Of a stretch of DNA of 64,000 nucleotides, positions 1-8,890 are shown piece by piece. This DNA comes from Lachnospiraceae bacterium (GTDB lineage Bacteria; Bacillota; Clostridia; Lachnospirales; Lachnospiraceae): positions 1 through 64,000 of the forward strand of contig JAISSU010000002.1 of assembly GCA_031272985.1 (NCBI GenBank). Reading direction: 5' to 3'. Position numbers and translations under genes: made by a program. Within the stretch, counting starts at the first letter, position 1. The number at the start of each line of letters is the position of its first letter. The notes beneath the pieces are model-generated. The model ran no database searches and had not been told where the DNA came from. It saw only the letters and a list, made by a program, of their open reading frames with translations.

Positions 1-1449
1 AACAGATGTATTATTTTTGACAAACATGGAAATATCGTCAGCATGGCGCAAAAGGAGTTCACTCAAGGCTATCCGAAACCCGGATGGGTGGAGCACGATG
101 CGAATGAAATCTGGTCGACTATTCGCGGTGTGGCGGCGGAAGCTATGAGCATGGCTAATGCCGAGGCTTCGGATATTGCGGCTCTTGGAATTACGAACCA
201 GAGGGAAACTGTCGTGGTCTGGGACAGACTGACAGGTGAGCCCGTATGCCCTGCTATCGTATGGCAATGCCGCAGGAGTGCCTCTCGAAGCGACGAACTA
301 AAGAAAAACGGCATGGAGACTATGTTTCGCGCAAAGACAGGTCTTACAATTGACGCCTATTTTTCGGCGACGAAGCTCGAATGGATTTTGAATAATGTCA
401 AAGGTGTGCGGGAAAGGGCGCAAAAAGGGGAGGTTATTTTCGGAACTATTGAGACCTGGCTTATTTTTAAACTCACTAAGGGGAAAAGCCACGTGACGGA
501 TTATTCGAACGCGTCAAGGACAATGCTTTTTAATATTCATACGCTGGAGTGGGACAATGATCTCTTGGATGTTTTTGGCATACCGAAAGCAATGCTGCCA
601 AAACCTGTCCCTTCAAGCGGTTATTTCGGGGAATGCGATCCTACGATTTTCGGAGGGGCTATTATGATAGGCGGGGCGGCAGGTGACCAGCAGGCCGCGC
701 TATTCGGGCAGGCATGCTTTTCGCCCGGAGATGTAAAGAATACTTATGGCACAGGCGGATTTCTTCTTATGAATACGGGTAAAACGCCGATTGAATCAAA
801 GAAAGGCCTTCTTACCACTATCGGGTGGGGACTAAATGGTGAAATATGCTACGCTTTGGAAGGCTCCATTTTCGTAGCCGGTGCGGCTATTCAATGGTTG
901 CGAGATGAGATGGGACTTATTTCACAGGCATCGGATAGTGAAAATGCGGCACTTAGCGTGGAAGATACCGCAGGATGTTATGTGGTACCCGCATTTACAG
1001 GCTTAGGAACACCTTATTGGGATCCGTATGCCAGAGGCACGATTGTCGGGATTACGAGGGGAGTCAATAAAAATCATATTATTCGTGCCGCTTTGGACTC
1101 GATCGCCTATCAGGTCAGGGATGTCATAAAGGCTATGGAGGATGAGGCGGGGATTTCGCTGCAGGACTTAAGGGTCGACGGAGGCGCATGCGCCAATAAT
1201 TATCTGATGCAAATGCAGGCGGATATTCTAAATGTCCGTGTCAAGAGACCTGCTTGTATAGAAACCACAGCTCTTGGTGCGGCGTATCTGGCGGGTTTGA
1301 GCGTAGGCTTTTGGAAGGACATTTATGAAATCAGCGAAAATTGGCAGATTCAAAAGACTTTCTCCCCACTGATGAATGAAGAGAAACGTGAGGAATTGCT
1401 CGCCGGGTGGGAAAAGGCTCTTGCCCGATCGTTTGGCTGGGCAAAGTAA
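1..1449 (+). CDS. glpK: Glycerol kinase, 5' end outside window
   Basis: Phosphorylates glycerol with ATP to sn-glycerol 3-phosphate in the cytoplasm (FGGY kinase family). The reading frame is already open at base 1 ([20 protein letters not shown]), which matches the usual glycerol kinase N-terminus, so the first ATG at 43 is internal and only some 15-20 residues are missing. Family landmarks include [19 protein letters not shown] near the N-terminus, TYGTGGF in the middle, and the C-terminal DGGACANN nucleotide-binding segment. The visible 482 residues fit the usual length of about 500. No glycerol facilitator or GlpO/GlpD gene is visible; they may lie upstream of the window. Confidence 0.95.
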   Translation, partial: NRCIIFDKHGNIVSMAQKEFTQGYPKPGWVEHDANEIWSTIRGVAAEAMSMANAEASDIAALGITNQRETVVVWDRLTGEPVCPAIVWQCRRSASRSDELKKNGMETMFRAKTGLTIDAYFSATKLEWILNNVKGVRERAQKGEVIFGTIETWLIFKLTKGKSHVTDYSNASRTMLFNIHTLEWDNDLLDVFGIPKAMLPKPVPSSGYFGECDPTIFGGAIMIGGAAGDQQAALFGQACFSPGDVKNTYGTGGFLLMNTGKTPIESKKGLLTTIGWGLNGEICYALEGSIFVAGAAIQWLRDEMGLISQASDSENAALSVEDTAGCYVVPAFTGLGTPYWDPYARGTIVGITRGVNKNHIIRAALDSIAYQVRDVIKAMEDEAGISLQDLRVDGGACANNYLMQMQADILNVRVKRPACIETTALGAAYLAGLSVGFWKDIYEISENWQIQKTFSPLMNEEKREELLAGWEKALARSFGWAK

Positions 1450-1506
1450 AACAAAAACGTCTAAAGCAAACGACTCTTGCGCGATTCTCTTTGTGAACTT
1501 TTGTTA

Positions 1507-1535
1507 TTTACATTGCGCAAGCCATGATTTAGAAT
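1507..1535 (+). promoter_or_regulatory. Sigma-A type promoter before the phosphofructokinase gene
   Basis: TTTACA (1507-1512) and TAGAAT (1530-1535) are separated by 17 bases. The site lies 45 bases before the pfp start, whose ribosome site is AGGAGG. It suggests that pfp is transcribed independently of glpK. Confidence 0.5.
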
Positions 1536-1579
1536 TAGTTCGTTAGATTATTGACGAAACTTGACAGGAGGAATGATAA

Positions 1580-2830
1580 ATGAAGCGAAACGTTATCGTA
1601 GGACAATCCGGAGGTCCTACCGCCGCTATTAATTCATCACTTGCCGGTATTTATGTCGCGGCAAAGGAGAGAGGCGCGGCCAAGGTTTATGGAATGATTC
1701 ATGGTGTTCAGGGACTGCTTGAAGAAACTTATGTGGATCTTTCCGCACATTTAAAAAACGATTTAGATATTGAAATCTTAAAACGCACCCCATCGGCATT
1801 TTTGGGCTCGTGTCGTTTTAAACTACCCGAAGTTCATAAAGATAAGGAACTTTATGATAAGCTTTTCGCAATTCTTGAGAAATTGGACATTGAGGCATTT
1901 TTCTATATCGGCGGAAATGACTCTATGGACACAATTAAAAAGCTGGCTGACTACGCTCTCGTAATCGGAAGTGATATTAAATTCGTCGGATGCCCGAAGA
2001 CCGTTGACAATGATTTGGCGGTCACGGATCACACGCCGGGTTATGGTTCAGCCGCAAAATATATCGGAACATCAGTTAAAGAAGCGATTCGCGATGCTTC
2101 GAGCATAGAGCTTAAAAAGGGACAGGTTACGGTTATAGAGATAATGGGACGAAACGCGGGGTGGCTTACGGGAGCAGCGGCATTGGCCGGCACGGAAGAG
2201 GCTGAGGGTCCCGATTTGATTTATCTTCCTGAGGTCGCATTTGATTTAGAAGCATTCAAGAAAAAAGTGGGCGCATTATTAAAGGAAAAATACTCGGTTG
2301 TGGTCTGCGTTTCGGAAGGAATTCATACCGCGGATGGAACCTATGTCTGCGAACTCGGCGCTTCCACAGATTATGTAGATGCTTTCGGACATAAGCAGCT
2401 TTCGGGTACGGCGAGTTACCTTGCGAGCTACTGCGCGGGTGAATTCGACTGTAAGGCTCGCTCCATCGAGCTTTCCACATTGCAAAGAGCAGGCGCACAT
2501 CTTCAATCCGAAGTAGATATTCTGGAATCCTTCCAGGTGGGCGGAGCAGCCGTAAAGGCAGCAGACGAAGGAGATTCAGGAAAGATGGCAGTGTATGTAC
2601 GTGTTTCCAATGATCCATACCAATTCGCTACCGCGGTTCACGATGTACACAAAATCGCAAACGAAGAAAAGGTCGTTCCCAGAGAATGGATAAATGGCGA
2701 CGGAGACTATGTTAAACAGGAGTTCATTGACTATGTAACACCATTGATCCAGGGCGAAGTGGAGCCGATTTTTGTCAATGGAATTCCGAGGCATCTGCCA
2801 AAACCATTCACGACTGCAAAAACTGTATAA
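1580..2830 (+). CDS. pfp: Pyrophosphate-dependent 6-phosphofructokinase
   Basis: Phosphorylates fructose 6-phosphate to fructose 1,6-bisphosphate, here probably with PPi and reversibly. The 416-residue protein has the N-terminal GQSGGPTAAIN phosphate loop, GGNDSMD (about residues 112-118), PKTVDNDL (about 138-145) and MGRNAGWLTGAAAL. ATP enzymes carry GGDGS at the second motif; the bulky residue in the third position here is the known signature of the PPi-using group, and the length fits that clade rather than the 320-residue ATP-PFK. The start is ATG after AGGAGG. PPi use is inferred from motifs only. Confidence 0.9.
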   Translation: MKRNVIVGQSGGPTAAINSSLAGIYVAAKERGAAKVYGMIHGVQGLLEETYVDLSAHLKNDLDIEILKRTPSAFLGSCRFKLPEVHKDKELYDKLFAILEKLDIEAFFYIGGNDSMDTIKKLADYALVIGSDIKFVGCPKTVDNDLAVTDHTPGYGSAAKYIGTSVKEAIRDASSIELKKGQVTVIEIMGRNAGWLTGAAALAGTEEAEGPDLIYLPEVAFDLEAFKKKVGALLKEKYSVVVCVSEGIHTADGTYVCELGASTDYVDAFGHKQLSGTASYLASYCAGEFDCKARSIELSTLQRAGAHLQSEVDILESFQVGGAAVKAADEGDSGKMAVYVRVSNDPYQFATAVHDVHKIANEEKVVPREWINGDGDYVKQEFIDYVTPLIQGEVEPIFVNGIPRHLPKPFTTAKTV

Positions 2831-2998
2831 ATTTTTCGATTTTCCTCTTGCAATTCGAAGAAAAATAAATTATGATGTCTATTGTAAATTCAAAAAATCA
2901 ATACGGCATCATTTTTTATCGGTTATTTCAGTGGTTTCGATTTTTCACGTATTATTTCCCGGATTTGCGTACAAAACATACTTGAGGAGGTTATTTTC

Positions 2999-4087
2999 TT
3001 GAGCGAATTAAGAGAATATGACGTTATCACGCTTTTTGAATACAAAGCGGCTCATTGTATTAGAAGGGACACCGTAAGGGGAAGTCCGTTAATCGAATTT
3101 TTGCGCGATTTTCCAATTATTCAAAAAAACGTTCTGTCAGAATGGATATCGTCGCTACGCGCATTTGTCGAAGGGTACAGGGATATTGAAGACTCTAAAG
3201 GATATGACTATCTGAACCCGTATACAATCATAGTATCTGAAGATAATAAGCTCTACCCTATTGATTTAGAATCTGAAAGTAATGCCGACATACTTAAGAA
3301 ATCCATGACACAAGCCGTAACAAAGTTCTTTCACACAAGCTCAGAGAATCCTGATTTATTCGCACTCGAAAGAGTCTCACAGTTTATTTTCGCAAGGTCA
3401 AGAACTATTTCGCCACATATGTTCAAAGAAAGAAGGCTCTCCCAAACGAAACTAAAACAAAACAATTTGCATGGCACCAAGAAGTCAAATTTCAGAAAGC
3501 ATTTAAGATGGGTTCTGGCTACCGCAGCAGTTTTGGTCATTTCTGTTAACATCCGAAATTCTTTGGAAGTTGCCTCTGAAAATGTGCTAACAGATAAATG
3601 TAAAGAACAGTCGACAGCCTCTGACAGTAGCACGAAAACAGAAGTTGTTCAGGAATTGCATGAGGAAGAGGATTCCTACAAGGAAGACCGGTATTCAATT
3701 GTTTCAAAGTACGAGTCCGAAGGCGATATCGAAACGGCAACCGATTATTGCATTATGTATGCAAGAGAAGAATTCGATGAAATACAAAAAAGCAATTGGT
3801 ATGAGACAGCCGTGCGCTTACTGTCAGAAATCAAAGATTATTCAAAAATCAAAGAAGTATGTCTTGAAGCAGTGAAGGAATTTGATAACGCTAAGATTAA
3901 TCTGGGTGATGCAAAGTTAAAAGTTCCATTTTTGATTCTTTATACGAAGATGATTCTGGTTGATGAAAATATCGAAGAATCGTTGAAACAAGAGGAAATA
4001 AAGGCGTTGGTTGAAGGATACCCGGAAATAAGAAATGAAATTGAATTTAATAAATTAAACAGGGAGTATGGAATTTTGGAGGAGTAA
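2999..4087 (+). CDS. Membrane protein with pseudokinase-like N-terminal half, unknown role
   Basis: I do not recognise a named family with certainty. The start is TTG at 2999, supported by GAGGAGG at 2984-2990; no ATG lies nearby. Residues 1-140 look like a reduced protein-kinase fold: YLNPYTIIVSEDNKLYPIDLE around 71-91 sits where kinases have the catalytic loop and DFG, but HRD and DFG are absent. A short hydrophobic segment lies at about 171-185, followed by an acidic linker and then helical, TPR-like sequence to residue 362. A cytoplasmic pseudokinase, one membrane pass and an outer helical domain is also the plan of EssB/YukC of type VII secretion, but no EssC, EsaA or WXG100 gene is nearby. 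The next gene starts immediately after the stop and probably shares the transcript. Confidence 0.6.
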   Translation: MSELREYDVITLFEYKAAHCIRRDTVRGSPLIEFLRDFPIIQKNVLSEWISSLRAFVEGYRDIEDSKGYDYLNPYTIIVSEDNKLYPIDLESESNADILKKSMTQAVTKFFHTSSENPDLFALERVSQFIFARSRTISPHMFKERRLSQTKLKQNNLHGTKKSNFRKHLRWVLATAAVLVISVNIRNSLEVASENVLTDKCKEQSTASDSSTKTEVVQELHEEEDSYKEDRYSIVSKYESEGDIETATDYCIMYAREEFDEIQKSNWYETAVRLLSEIKDYSKIKEVCLEAVKEFDNAKINLGDAKLKVPFLILYTKMILVDENIEESLKQEEIKALVEGYPEIRNEIEFNKLNREYGILEE

Positions 4088-4088
4088 A

Positions 4089-5771
4089 ATGAAAAGGAAT
4101 AAGAAAGCAAAAAAGGACAAGCTGTTTTGCGCGGCGATACTAACGATTGCGATGGTTGTGCTGGCCAATGTGGTATTAGGTTTCGCGGATGGCGAGGATA
4201 CGCAAGTAGAAGATGAAAATCAGGTGCTCCCATTTAAGGTGAGCTGTCCAAAACCTGATGAAGAGACCGGCACTTATACGATTAAACCCACTGTGATAAT
4301 CGAATGGAATAGGGAATTTATTGATACCGCGACAGATGAATCAGCGCAGGGAGAAGAAACGGCTCAGGAAGAGGAAACGGTGCCGGAAGAAGAAACGGCG
4401 CAGGAAGATGAATCAGTGCAGAAGGATGAATCAGCGCAGGATGATGAAAATTCAAATAGCGAAACACGCAGCGAAACGCTTATTGAAAAGACTATCCGGT
4501 ATCAATTAATCAACGAAGATGTAATTAGCGCAAGCGGTTTTATAGATGCCAATGATTATTATGCGACAATTGCGCCGGATTGCTTCACGGATGGAGAAAA
4601 CATCCTCACAGTGTGGCTGGAAACTACTGAGAAAACTTATGTGATTGAGGACGAAATCTGCACTGAAACTGAAGCTAAAGAACCCGAAAAATCCTATACT
4701 GAAAGCTTTATATTCAGGGTCGTTACTGATAATTCTGATAAAGCCGGCGATGAGCAGGCAAAGATAGAGCAGGATAAAAAAGACAAAGAAAAAGAAGAGA
4801 AAGCTAAGGAAGAAAAGGAAAAAGAAGAGCAGAAGAAAAAGGAGGAAGCAAAAAAAGAAGAAAACAAGAAACCGGCTCCGGAAAAGATAAATGCGGCTCC
4901 CGTAATCACTATTGGCGGCGTAAGCCCGATGCAAATCAGCAGGCTGCCATTATTGGTTCAAATTAATTTTTCGGATGATACGAAGATTGCAGCCTTTGAG
5001 TCGAGTGTGGAATACGAGGATGTAAACGGGCACAAATCTTTCCTCAATGGAATTAATAGCGTTAATTCGGATAAAAGTGCAACCGAAAGCTATGAACTGG
5101 CATTGGACGGATATTATCGAATCAGTGCTGCGGCTAAAGACTTGGAGGGATTAAATGCCTCGCTGGGGTTAACCTGTATAGTAGATAGGACGCCGCCTGT
5201 TATTTCAGCTCTTGAAAAGCTTAACGGAAAAACCTTTAAGAAATTCCCATGGGATAAACTACCTGATGGAATTGTGAGTGACTACAGCTCATTTACGGTA
5301 AAGGCCTTTATGGACAATAGAATCTATATTCCGGGAGAAACATCTTTGCCGGATGGCAAACACAGTTTCAAGATTATAGCAAGAGACGCCGCAGGCAATG
5401 AAAGCACCCGCGAAGCAGTTTTTACGATTGATTCGAAATCTGATAATGATGCATCCGATAATTCCAAAGATGAGTCTAAAAAGAACGGCATCGAGGATGC
5501 AGAAATCATAGATGCCAATAACCCTGAAGGTGAGAGTAGCTACCGGGAGTACGAGGGCTTGCGGAACACTATTGAGAAGTTTGAGGGTAATCCCAAGAGC
5601 GCTTCCGATTCAAAAGAACAGCCGAAAACTGCTTCAAGCAAGTCTGCGCTTGCGGCTTTAGTTATGACAATAATCGCGGTAATACTATTGGTAACAGGGT
5701 TTATGGTGATAACACTGTGCGCAGGAAAGCGTAATAAAAGAACCGGAAAGCATAAAATGAACATAAATTAA
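4089..5771 (+). CDS. Secreted, membrane-anchored protein with Ig-like repeats and charged coiled region
   Basis: The start is chosen at ATG 4089 because GGAGGAG (4078-4084) lies just before it; an in-frame ATG at 4068 has no ribosome site. The 560 residues begin with a basic stretch and a hydrophobic segment (FCAAILTIAMVVLANVVL), a signal or anchor. Then come an acidic Glu/Gln-rich repeat (about 75-120), a beta-rich domain, a Lys/Glu coiled region (about 225-265), a second beta-rich Ig-like part with the DRTPPVIS and ARDAAGNES phrases common in bacterial Ig-like repeats, and a C-terminal membrane helix (about 525-550) followed by a basic tail. It is likely a surface protein with most of its mass outside. 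Partnership with the preceding pseudokinase-like protein is inferred from their tight coupling. Confidence 0.6.
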   Translation: MKRNKKAKKDKLFCAAILTIAMVVLANVVLGFADGEDTQVEDENQVLPFKVSCPKPDEETGTYTIKPTVIIEWNREFIDTATDESAQGEETAQEEETVPEEETAQEDESVQKDESAQDDENSNSETRSETLIEKTIRYQLINEDVISASGFIDANDYYATIAPDCFTDGENILTVWLETTEKTYVIEDEICTETEAKEPEKSYTESFIFRVVTDNSDKAGDEQAKIEQDKKDKEKEEKAKEEKEKEEQKKKEEAKKEENKKPAPEKINAAPVITIGGVSPMQISRLPLLVQINFSDDTKIAAFESSVEYEDVNGHKSFLNGINSVNSDKSATESYELALDGYYRISAAAKDLEGLNASLGLTCIVDRTPPVISALEKLNGKTFKKFPWDKLPDGIVSDYSSFTVKAFMDNRIYIPGETSLPDGKHSFKIIARDAAGNESTREAVFTIDSKSDNDASDNSKDESKKNGIEDAEIIDANNPEGESSYREYEGLRNTIEKFEGNPKSASDSKEQPKTASSKSALAALVMTIIAVILLVTGFMVITLCAGKRNKRTGKHKMNIN

Positions 5772-5777
5772 CATACG

Positions 5778-5895
5778 AAAAGCCCGTCGGGTTTTACGCC
5801 GCCGGGCTCATCCCCTTTGGTATTGGGGGAAGAAAGGGGATCTGAAAGGTATGGCTGTTGTGAGATGTGGGATCTGTGATGAGCCACAACAATCC
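5778..5895 (-). other. Three stem-loops ending in a terminator-like hairpin (minus strand)
   Basis: Seen directly: TGTTGTG (5856-5862) pairs with CACAACA (5885-5891); ATCCCCTTT (5810-5818) pairs perfectly with AAAGGGGAT (5833-5841); AGCCCG (5781-5786) pairs with CGGGCT (5803-5808). On the minus strand the last hairpin is followed by TTTT, so the order suits a short minus-strand RNA with a weak terminator. On the plus strand no T run follows, so it is a poor terminator for the upstream surface-protein gene. I cannot name an RNA family. Confidence 0.3.
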
Positions 5896-5979
5896 ACACG
5901 TAAACGTCCTTGCCAAATTTAACAAGTAACTCGGGGGAAATTAATAAATAATACATAAAATTAAATATTTATTCATTAT

Positions 5980-6009
5980 TCTTTCGTAGAATAATTTAAT
6001 CTACGAAAA
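5980..6009 (+). repeat. 30-bp inverted repeat, left copy
   Basis: This copy is the exact reverse complement of 6234-6263. Each copy contains TTTCGTAGA, a 9-base asymmetric AT spacer and TCTACGAAA, the two-arms-and-spacer plan of a tyrosine-recombinase core site. The pair bounds a 284-bp segment. Confidence 0.9.
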
Positions 6010-6158
6010 ATCCGCTCCCTGAATTAATTTTATGATAATACTTTGTTTCAACTTTGTCTACAGTTTTGTCATGAAAAAACGCCGAAAAAACGCTATTTTT
6101 CTTGTGAGATACATACAGAAAATAATCGTGAAAATCATTGTGTATATTTTTGCGTCCG

Positions 6159-6186
6159 ACCATAGCGAAAAATGTTTGTTTTTCAA
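6159..6186 (-). promoter_or_regulatory. Candidate leftward promoter inside the inverted-repeat segment
   Basis: Read on the minus strand, TTGAAA (6186-6181) and TATGGT (6164-6159) are separated by 16 bases. In the present orientation it points to the three-hairpin region at 5778-5895; inversion of the segment would point it at the gene starting at 6359. The match is moderate and the segment is AT-rich, so chance is possible. Confidence 0.3.
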
Positions 6187-6233
6187 CAAATCCTGTATTT
6201 ATGCGGGTTTTGGCCCGTTCGGCATTTGGGAAC

Positions 6234-6263
6234 TTTTCGTAGATTAAATTATTCTACGAAAGA
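6234..6263 (-). repeat. 30-bp inverted repeat, right copy
   Basis: Perfect reverse complement of 5980-6009. It lies 17 bases before the -35 box of the following gene. No target-site duplication is evident outside the two copies. Confidence 0.9.
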
Positions 6264-6279
6264 TTTCGCCCTTTTTATA

Positions 6280-6307
6280 TTGCAAAAAAGCGGGTTTCCT
6301 ATATAAT
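6280..6307 (+). promoter_or_regulatory. Promoter for the small membrane protein gene
   Basis: TTGCAA (6280-6285) and TATAAT (6302-6307) are separated by 16 bases, just outside the right inverted repeat. The gene starting at 6359 therefore seems to have a promoter whatever the orientation of the segment. Confidence 0.55.
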
Positions 6308-6358
6308 AAATACATCTGAAAGCATTATATAACAGCATCTAATGAGGAGGAAAGTATT

Positions 6359-6937
6359 ATGGTTGGCTATATTCTTCAAATTGTTATCAGTGTTGGTCTC
6401 ATAATCGGGGGATTATCAGGGAAACTGGTGTTTCGGGGGACGAACAGTTCGGCAGCTTTAGTGGTTTTTGGTGTCGTCTGGCTGATTATCGACATTATTC
6501 GGCTTATTGTTTATGTAAATCGAACCAAGAGTGTCGGCGCATCAGGGACGGGAGGCGCAAATGACCACTCTGCGGAGGTTCAAAAGGGAGGCGAATTCAT
6601 TAAGAGGATTGACAGTATTGAAAACCTCGCTTATCCCATGCCTATTACTTTAAGTGTAGTTCAGGGAGCCAGAGCAGGCGGTCCGTATATGATCGTTTTA
6701 AATGGGGCGCCGGTAGGAAATCTGGAGACCGCCACGCCTTTGAAATTCGAGGTCACTAAGAAGCGCAATGTCATCACCGCTGTTGAAACCACTAATAACA
6801 ATCTCGTTCCGCCTTGGTTTTTTGATATTGACAATCCTCAGGGTGATGGTATTTTGGGCATGAGTCCTGACTATGGTATTTTCACGACAAATACCGTTGA
6901 TTCGGGTATCAGGAATGTTCCCTGGCAGCAGGCATAA
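6359..6937 (+). CDS. Small membrane protein of unknown function
   Basis: The 192-residue product starts at ATG with GAGGAGG eight bases upstream. Two hydrophobic helices occupy about residues 3-22 and 32-52. After a Gly/Ser-rich linker, residues 80-190 form a soluble domain (VQGARAGGPYMIVLNGAPVG, then MSPDYGIFTTNT) that I do not recognise; the first part could be a beta-sandwich. Glycerate kinase follows after only 12 bases, so the two may share a transcript, although no functional link is evident. Confidence 0.6.
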   Translation: MVGYILQIVISVGLIIGGLSGKLVFRGTNSSAALVVFGVVWLIIDIIRLIVYVNRTKSVGASGTGGANDHSAEVQKGGEFIKRIDSIENLAYPMPITLSVVQGARAGGPYMIVLNGAPVGNLETATPLKFEVTKKRNVITAVETTNNNLVPPWFFDIDNPQGDGILGMSPDYGIFTTNTVDSGIRNVPWQQA

Positions 6938-6949
6938 TTCGGAGATGAA

Positions 6950-8086
6950 ATGAAGTTAATCCTTGCGCCTGATTCTTACAAAGGTACTATTTCCTCCGCA
7001 AAAGCCATTGAAATATTGGCCGAAACTGCGGAGGAAGTTTTTGGTACTTGTGATATTGTTAAAATCCCAATTGCTGATGGCGGCGAAGGTACTGTAAATG
7101 CGCTGGTGGCGGCTATGGGCGGGAGAATAGAAATTGCCCCTGCCCATGATGCGGCGGGAAACGAGATAGACGTGCCGTTCGGTGTGATTGGACAAGACTG
7201 CGCAGTAGTCGAAATGGCACTTTCTGCCGGTCTTACACAGATTCCCTTAAATTCACGTGATCCCCTGTTACTATCGTCGTACGGCTTTGGAGAAACCCTT
7301 TCAAAGGTTCTTGAACTTGGTTATAAAAGGATATTGATTGGCATAGGTGGCAGTGCCACGAATGACGGCGGTATGGGCATGTTGACCGCTCTTGGAGCGA
7401 AATTTTATCATTCGGGAAAACTCTTATCCGGAAAAGGAGAGGATTTAGAAGCAGTTGATGATGTCGATTTGTCGGGACTAAATCCTAAATGGCACGTAGC
7501 CAAGGTCAGTGTTTTTTGCGATGTAACGAATCCTCTGTTAGGGGAAAACGGAGCGACTTATGTATACGGACCGCAGAAAGGCGCCACCGGAGAAACTCTA
7601 AAGCGCTTAGAAGCCGGAATGGCGAATTATGCTAACATAATACTTGAAAAGACCGGAATCGATATTAGATATATAAAGGGAGCAGGAGCCGCCGGGGGAG
7701 TAGGAGCAGCGCTGGGTGGCATATTAAAAGCCGAAATCTCAAGCGGCATTGAAGCAATGCTCAATGAAATAGAATTTGACAAAAAGCTAAATGGAGCCGA
7801 TCTGGTAATCACCGGTGAAGGAAGGCTCGATAGCCAGTCTGTTAAATACGGAAAAGCCCCAATAGGAATCGCAAAACGTTGCGCAACAAAAGGAATTCCG
7901 ATATTAATAATTGCAGGAATACTGGGCGAAGGTTGGGAAGATGCACTTAAGATTCAGGGATGCAAGGTTATTGCTACTACAGATAAGCCTTTAACTGAAG
8001 AAGAAATAATGAATGGTGCAAGTGGGAGATATAAAAACGCCGCAAAAAAAGCTCTGGAAGAATTCCAAAGCTCTTTAAAAAAGTAA
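6950..8086 (+). CDS. glxK: Glycerate 2-kinase (GlxK/GarK family)
   Basis: Phosphorylates D-glycerate with ATP, in the bacterial type I family normally to 2-phosphoglycerate, feeding lower glycolysis. The 378-residue length is typical. Family phrases are visible in order: APDSYKGTISSAKA at the N-terminus, PIADGGEGTVNAL at about 42-54, IGGSATNDGGMGML at about 128-141, a glycine-rich KGAGAAGGVGAALGG at about 242-256, and ITGEGRLDSQS near 284-294. The ribosome site is GGAGAT. It precedes the catabolic cluster at 9.6 kb by 1.6 kb; whether it consumes a product of that cluster is only a suggestion. Confidence 0.93.
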   Translation: MKLILAPDSYKGTISSAKAIEILAETAEEVFGTCDIVKIPIADGGEGTVNALVAAMGGRIEIAPAHDAAGNEIDVPFGVIGQDCAVVEMALSAGLTQIPLNSRDPLLLSSYGFGETLSKVLELGYKRILIGIGGSATNDGGMGMLTALGAKFYHSGKLLSGKGEDLEAVDDVDLSGLNPKWHVAKVSVFCDVTNPLLGENGATYVYGPQKGATGETLKRLEAGMANYANIILEKTGIDIRYIKGAGAAGGVGAALGGILKAEISSGIEAMLNEIEFDKKLNGADLVITGEGRLDSQSVKYGKAPIGIAKRCATKGIPILIIAGILGEGWEDALKIQGCKVIATTDKPLTEEEIMNGASGRYKNAAKKALEEFQSSLKK

Positions 8087-8087
8087 C

Positions 8088-8171
8088 TGCGGATAACAGG
8101 ACTTGAACCTGCATGAGCTTGCGCTCACAAGATCCTGAATCTTGCGCGTCTGCCAATTCCGCCACATCCGC
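8088..8171 (-). tRNA. tRNA-Leu (anticodon CAG)
   Basis: Read on the minus strand it begins GCGGATGTGGCGGAATTGGC. The anticodon arm is CAAGA-TTCAGGA-TCTTG, giving CAG. A variable arm is present (class II), followed by GGTTCAAGTCC and an acceptor 3' side TATCCGC plus discriminator A. The 84-base gene does not encode CCA. Confidence 0.95.
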
Positions 8172-8231
8172 TTAACTCGCGAAAGCTATAATAGCATATT
8201 TTCAGCGGGCTTACAAATAGTAGTTTTTTAA

Positions 8232-8305
<74 letters not shown>

Positions 8306-8350
8306 GTGAAAATGATTATACCAGTTTCGCCTCGAATTGCAAAGTAAATT

Positions 8351-8890
8351 TTATAACTCAATTATTTTCGCCTTGTGTTTTGTGTAGGGCAGGAATTCTT
8401 CTATTATTTTTTTTGTTGAGACTTTCATGTAGCCGGTATTCGTCCCGTCGCTGCAGCCGTACCATTCGCTATTGGCTACATCCGCATCTATTACGATTTG
8501 TAAATCTCTGTCTTCGTCAATTAATGCTGAGAATACTGTCGCGGCACCGATTTTTGTGCCGAGCATTTTTTCAAATAAATCTACCGGCGCAAAAGATATG
8601 CGTGACACGCCGAGCTTTTTAGAAAATTCAGAAGTGACGAAAGGCTTATTGCCTGCGGTCACAAATAAATAAAACATTGTTTGCTGGCGGTTGCACAAAA
8701 AGAGCGTTTTTACCATATCCATATCAAGGCGCTTATTGATATTCTCGCAGTCTTCCATGGTGACGGCTTCGTCCGTGTCCACTCTCTCAAAAGGAATTTT
8801 AAGTGCTTCAAGAGTTTTATATACCTTTTCATGCAATGGCGTTTTGAATGTCAAAGGTGGCGTTTTCATAACTTCGCTTACGTTAATCAT
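8351..8890 (-). CDS. ProX/YbaK-type aminoacyl-tRNA deacylase
   Basis: Predicted cytoplasmic trans-editing enzyme that hydrolyses mischarged aminoacyl-tRNA (Ala-tRNAPro in the ProX group). With the start at 8890 it has 179 residues, close to family length. Typical features are KTLFLCNRQQTMFYLFVTAG in the centre and the end part LGVSRISFAPVDLFEKMLGTKIGAATVFSAL. The ATG overlaps the last eight bases of the upstream regulator gene and GAGGAAGG precedes it, which suggests translational coupling. An in-frame start at 8947 would lie deep inside the regulator gene and is less likely. Its tie to the regulator may be positional only. Confidence 0.85.
   Translation of the reverse strand: MINVSEVMKTPPLTFKTPLHEKVYKTLEALKIPFERVDTDEAVTMEDCENINKRLDMDMVKTLFLCNRQQTMFYLFVTAGNKPFVTSEFSKKLGVSRISFAPVDLFEKMLGTKIGAATVFSALIDEDRDLQIVIDADVANSEWYGCSDGTNTGYMKVSTKKIIEEFLPYTKHKAKIIEL

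Noticed and set aside
2772-3002. Open frame of 76 codons between pfp and the pseudokinase-like gene
   Set aside because: It overlaps the pfp end, has no ribosome site and its product has no family features; composition fits AT-rich intergenic DNA.
2999-4087. Calling the protein EssB of type VII secretion
   Set aside because: Only the domain plan agrees; EssC, EsaA and WXG100 genes are absent and key phrases do not match well enough.
5768-5956. Minus-strand frame of 62 codons over the three hairpins
   Set aside because: The hairpin stems occupy most of it and no ribosome site precedes the ATG, so RNA structure explains the sequence better than a protein.
6032-6247. Frame of 71 codons inside the inverted-repeat segment
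   Set aside because: It reads through the right repeat, has no ribosome site, and its residues are those expected from AT-rich DNA.
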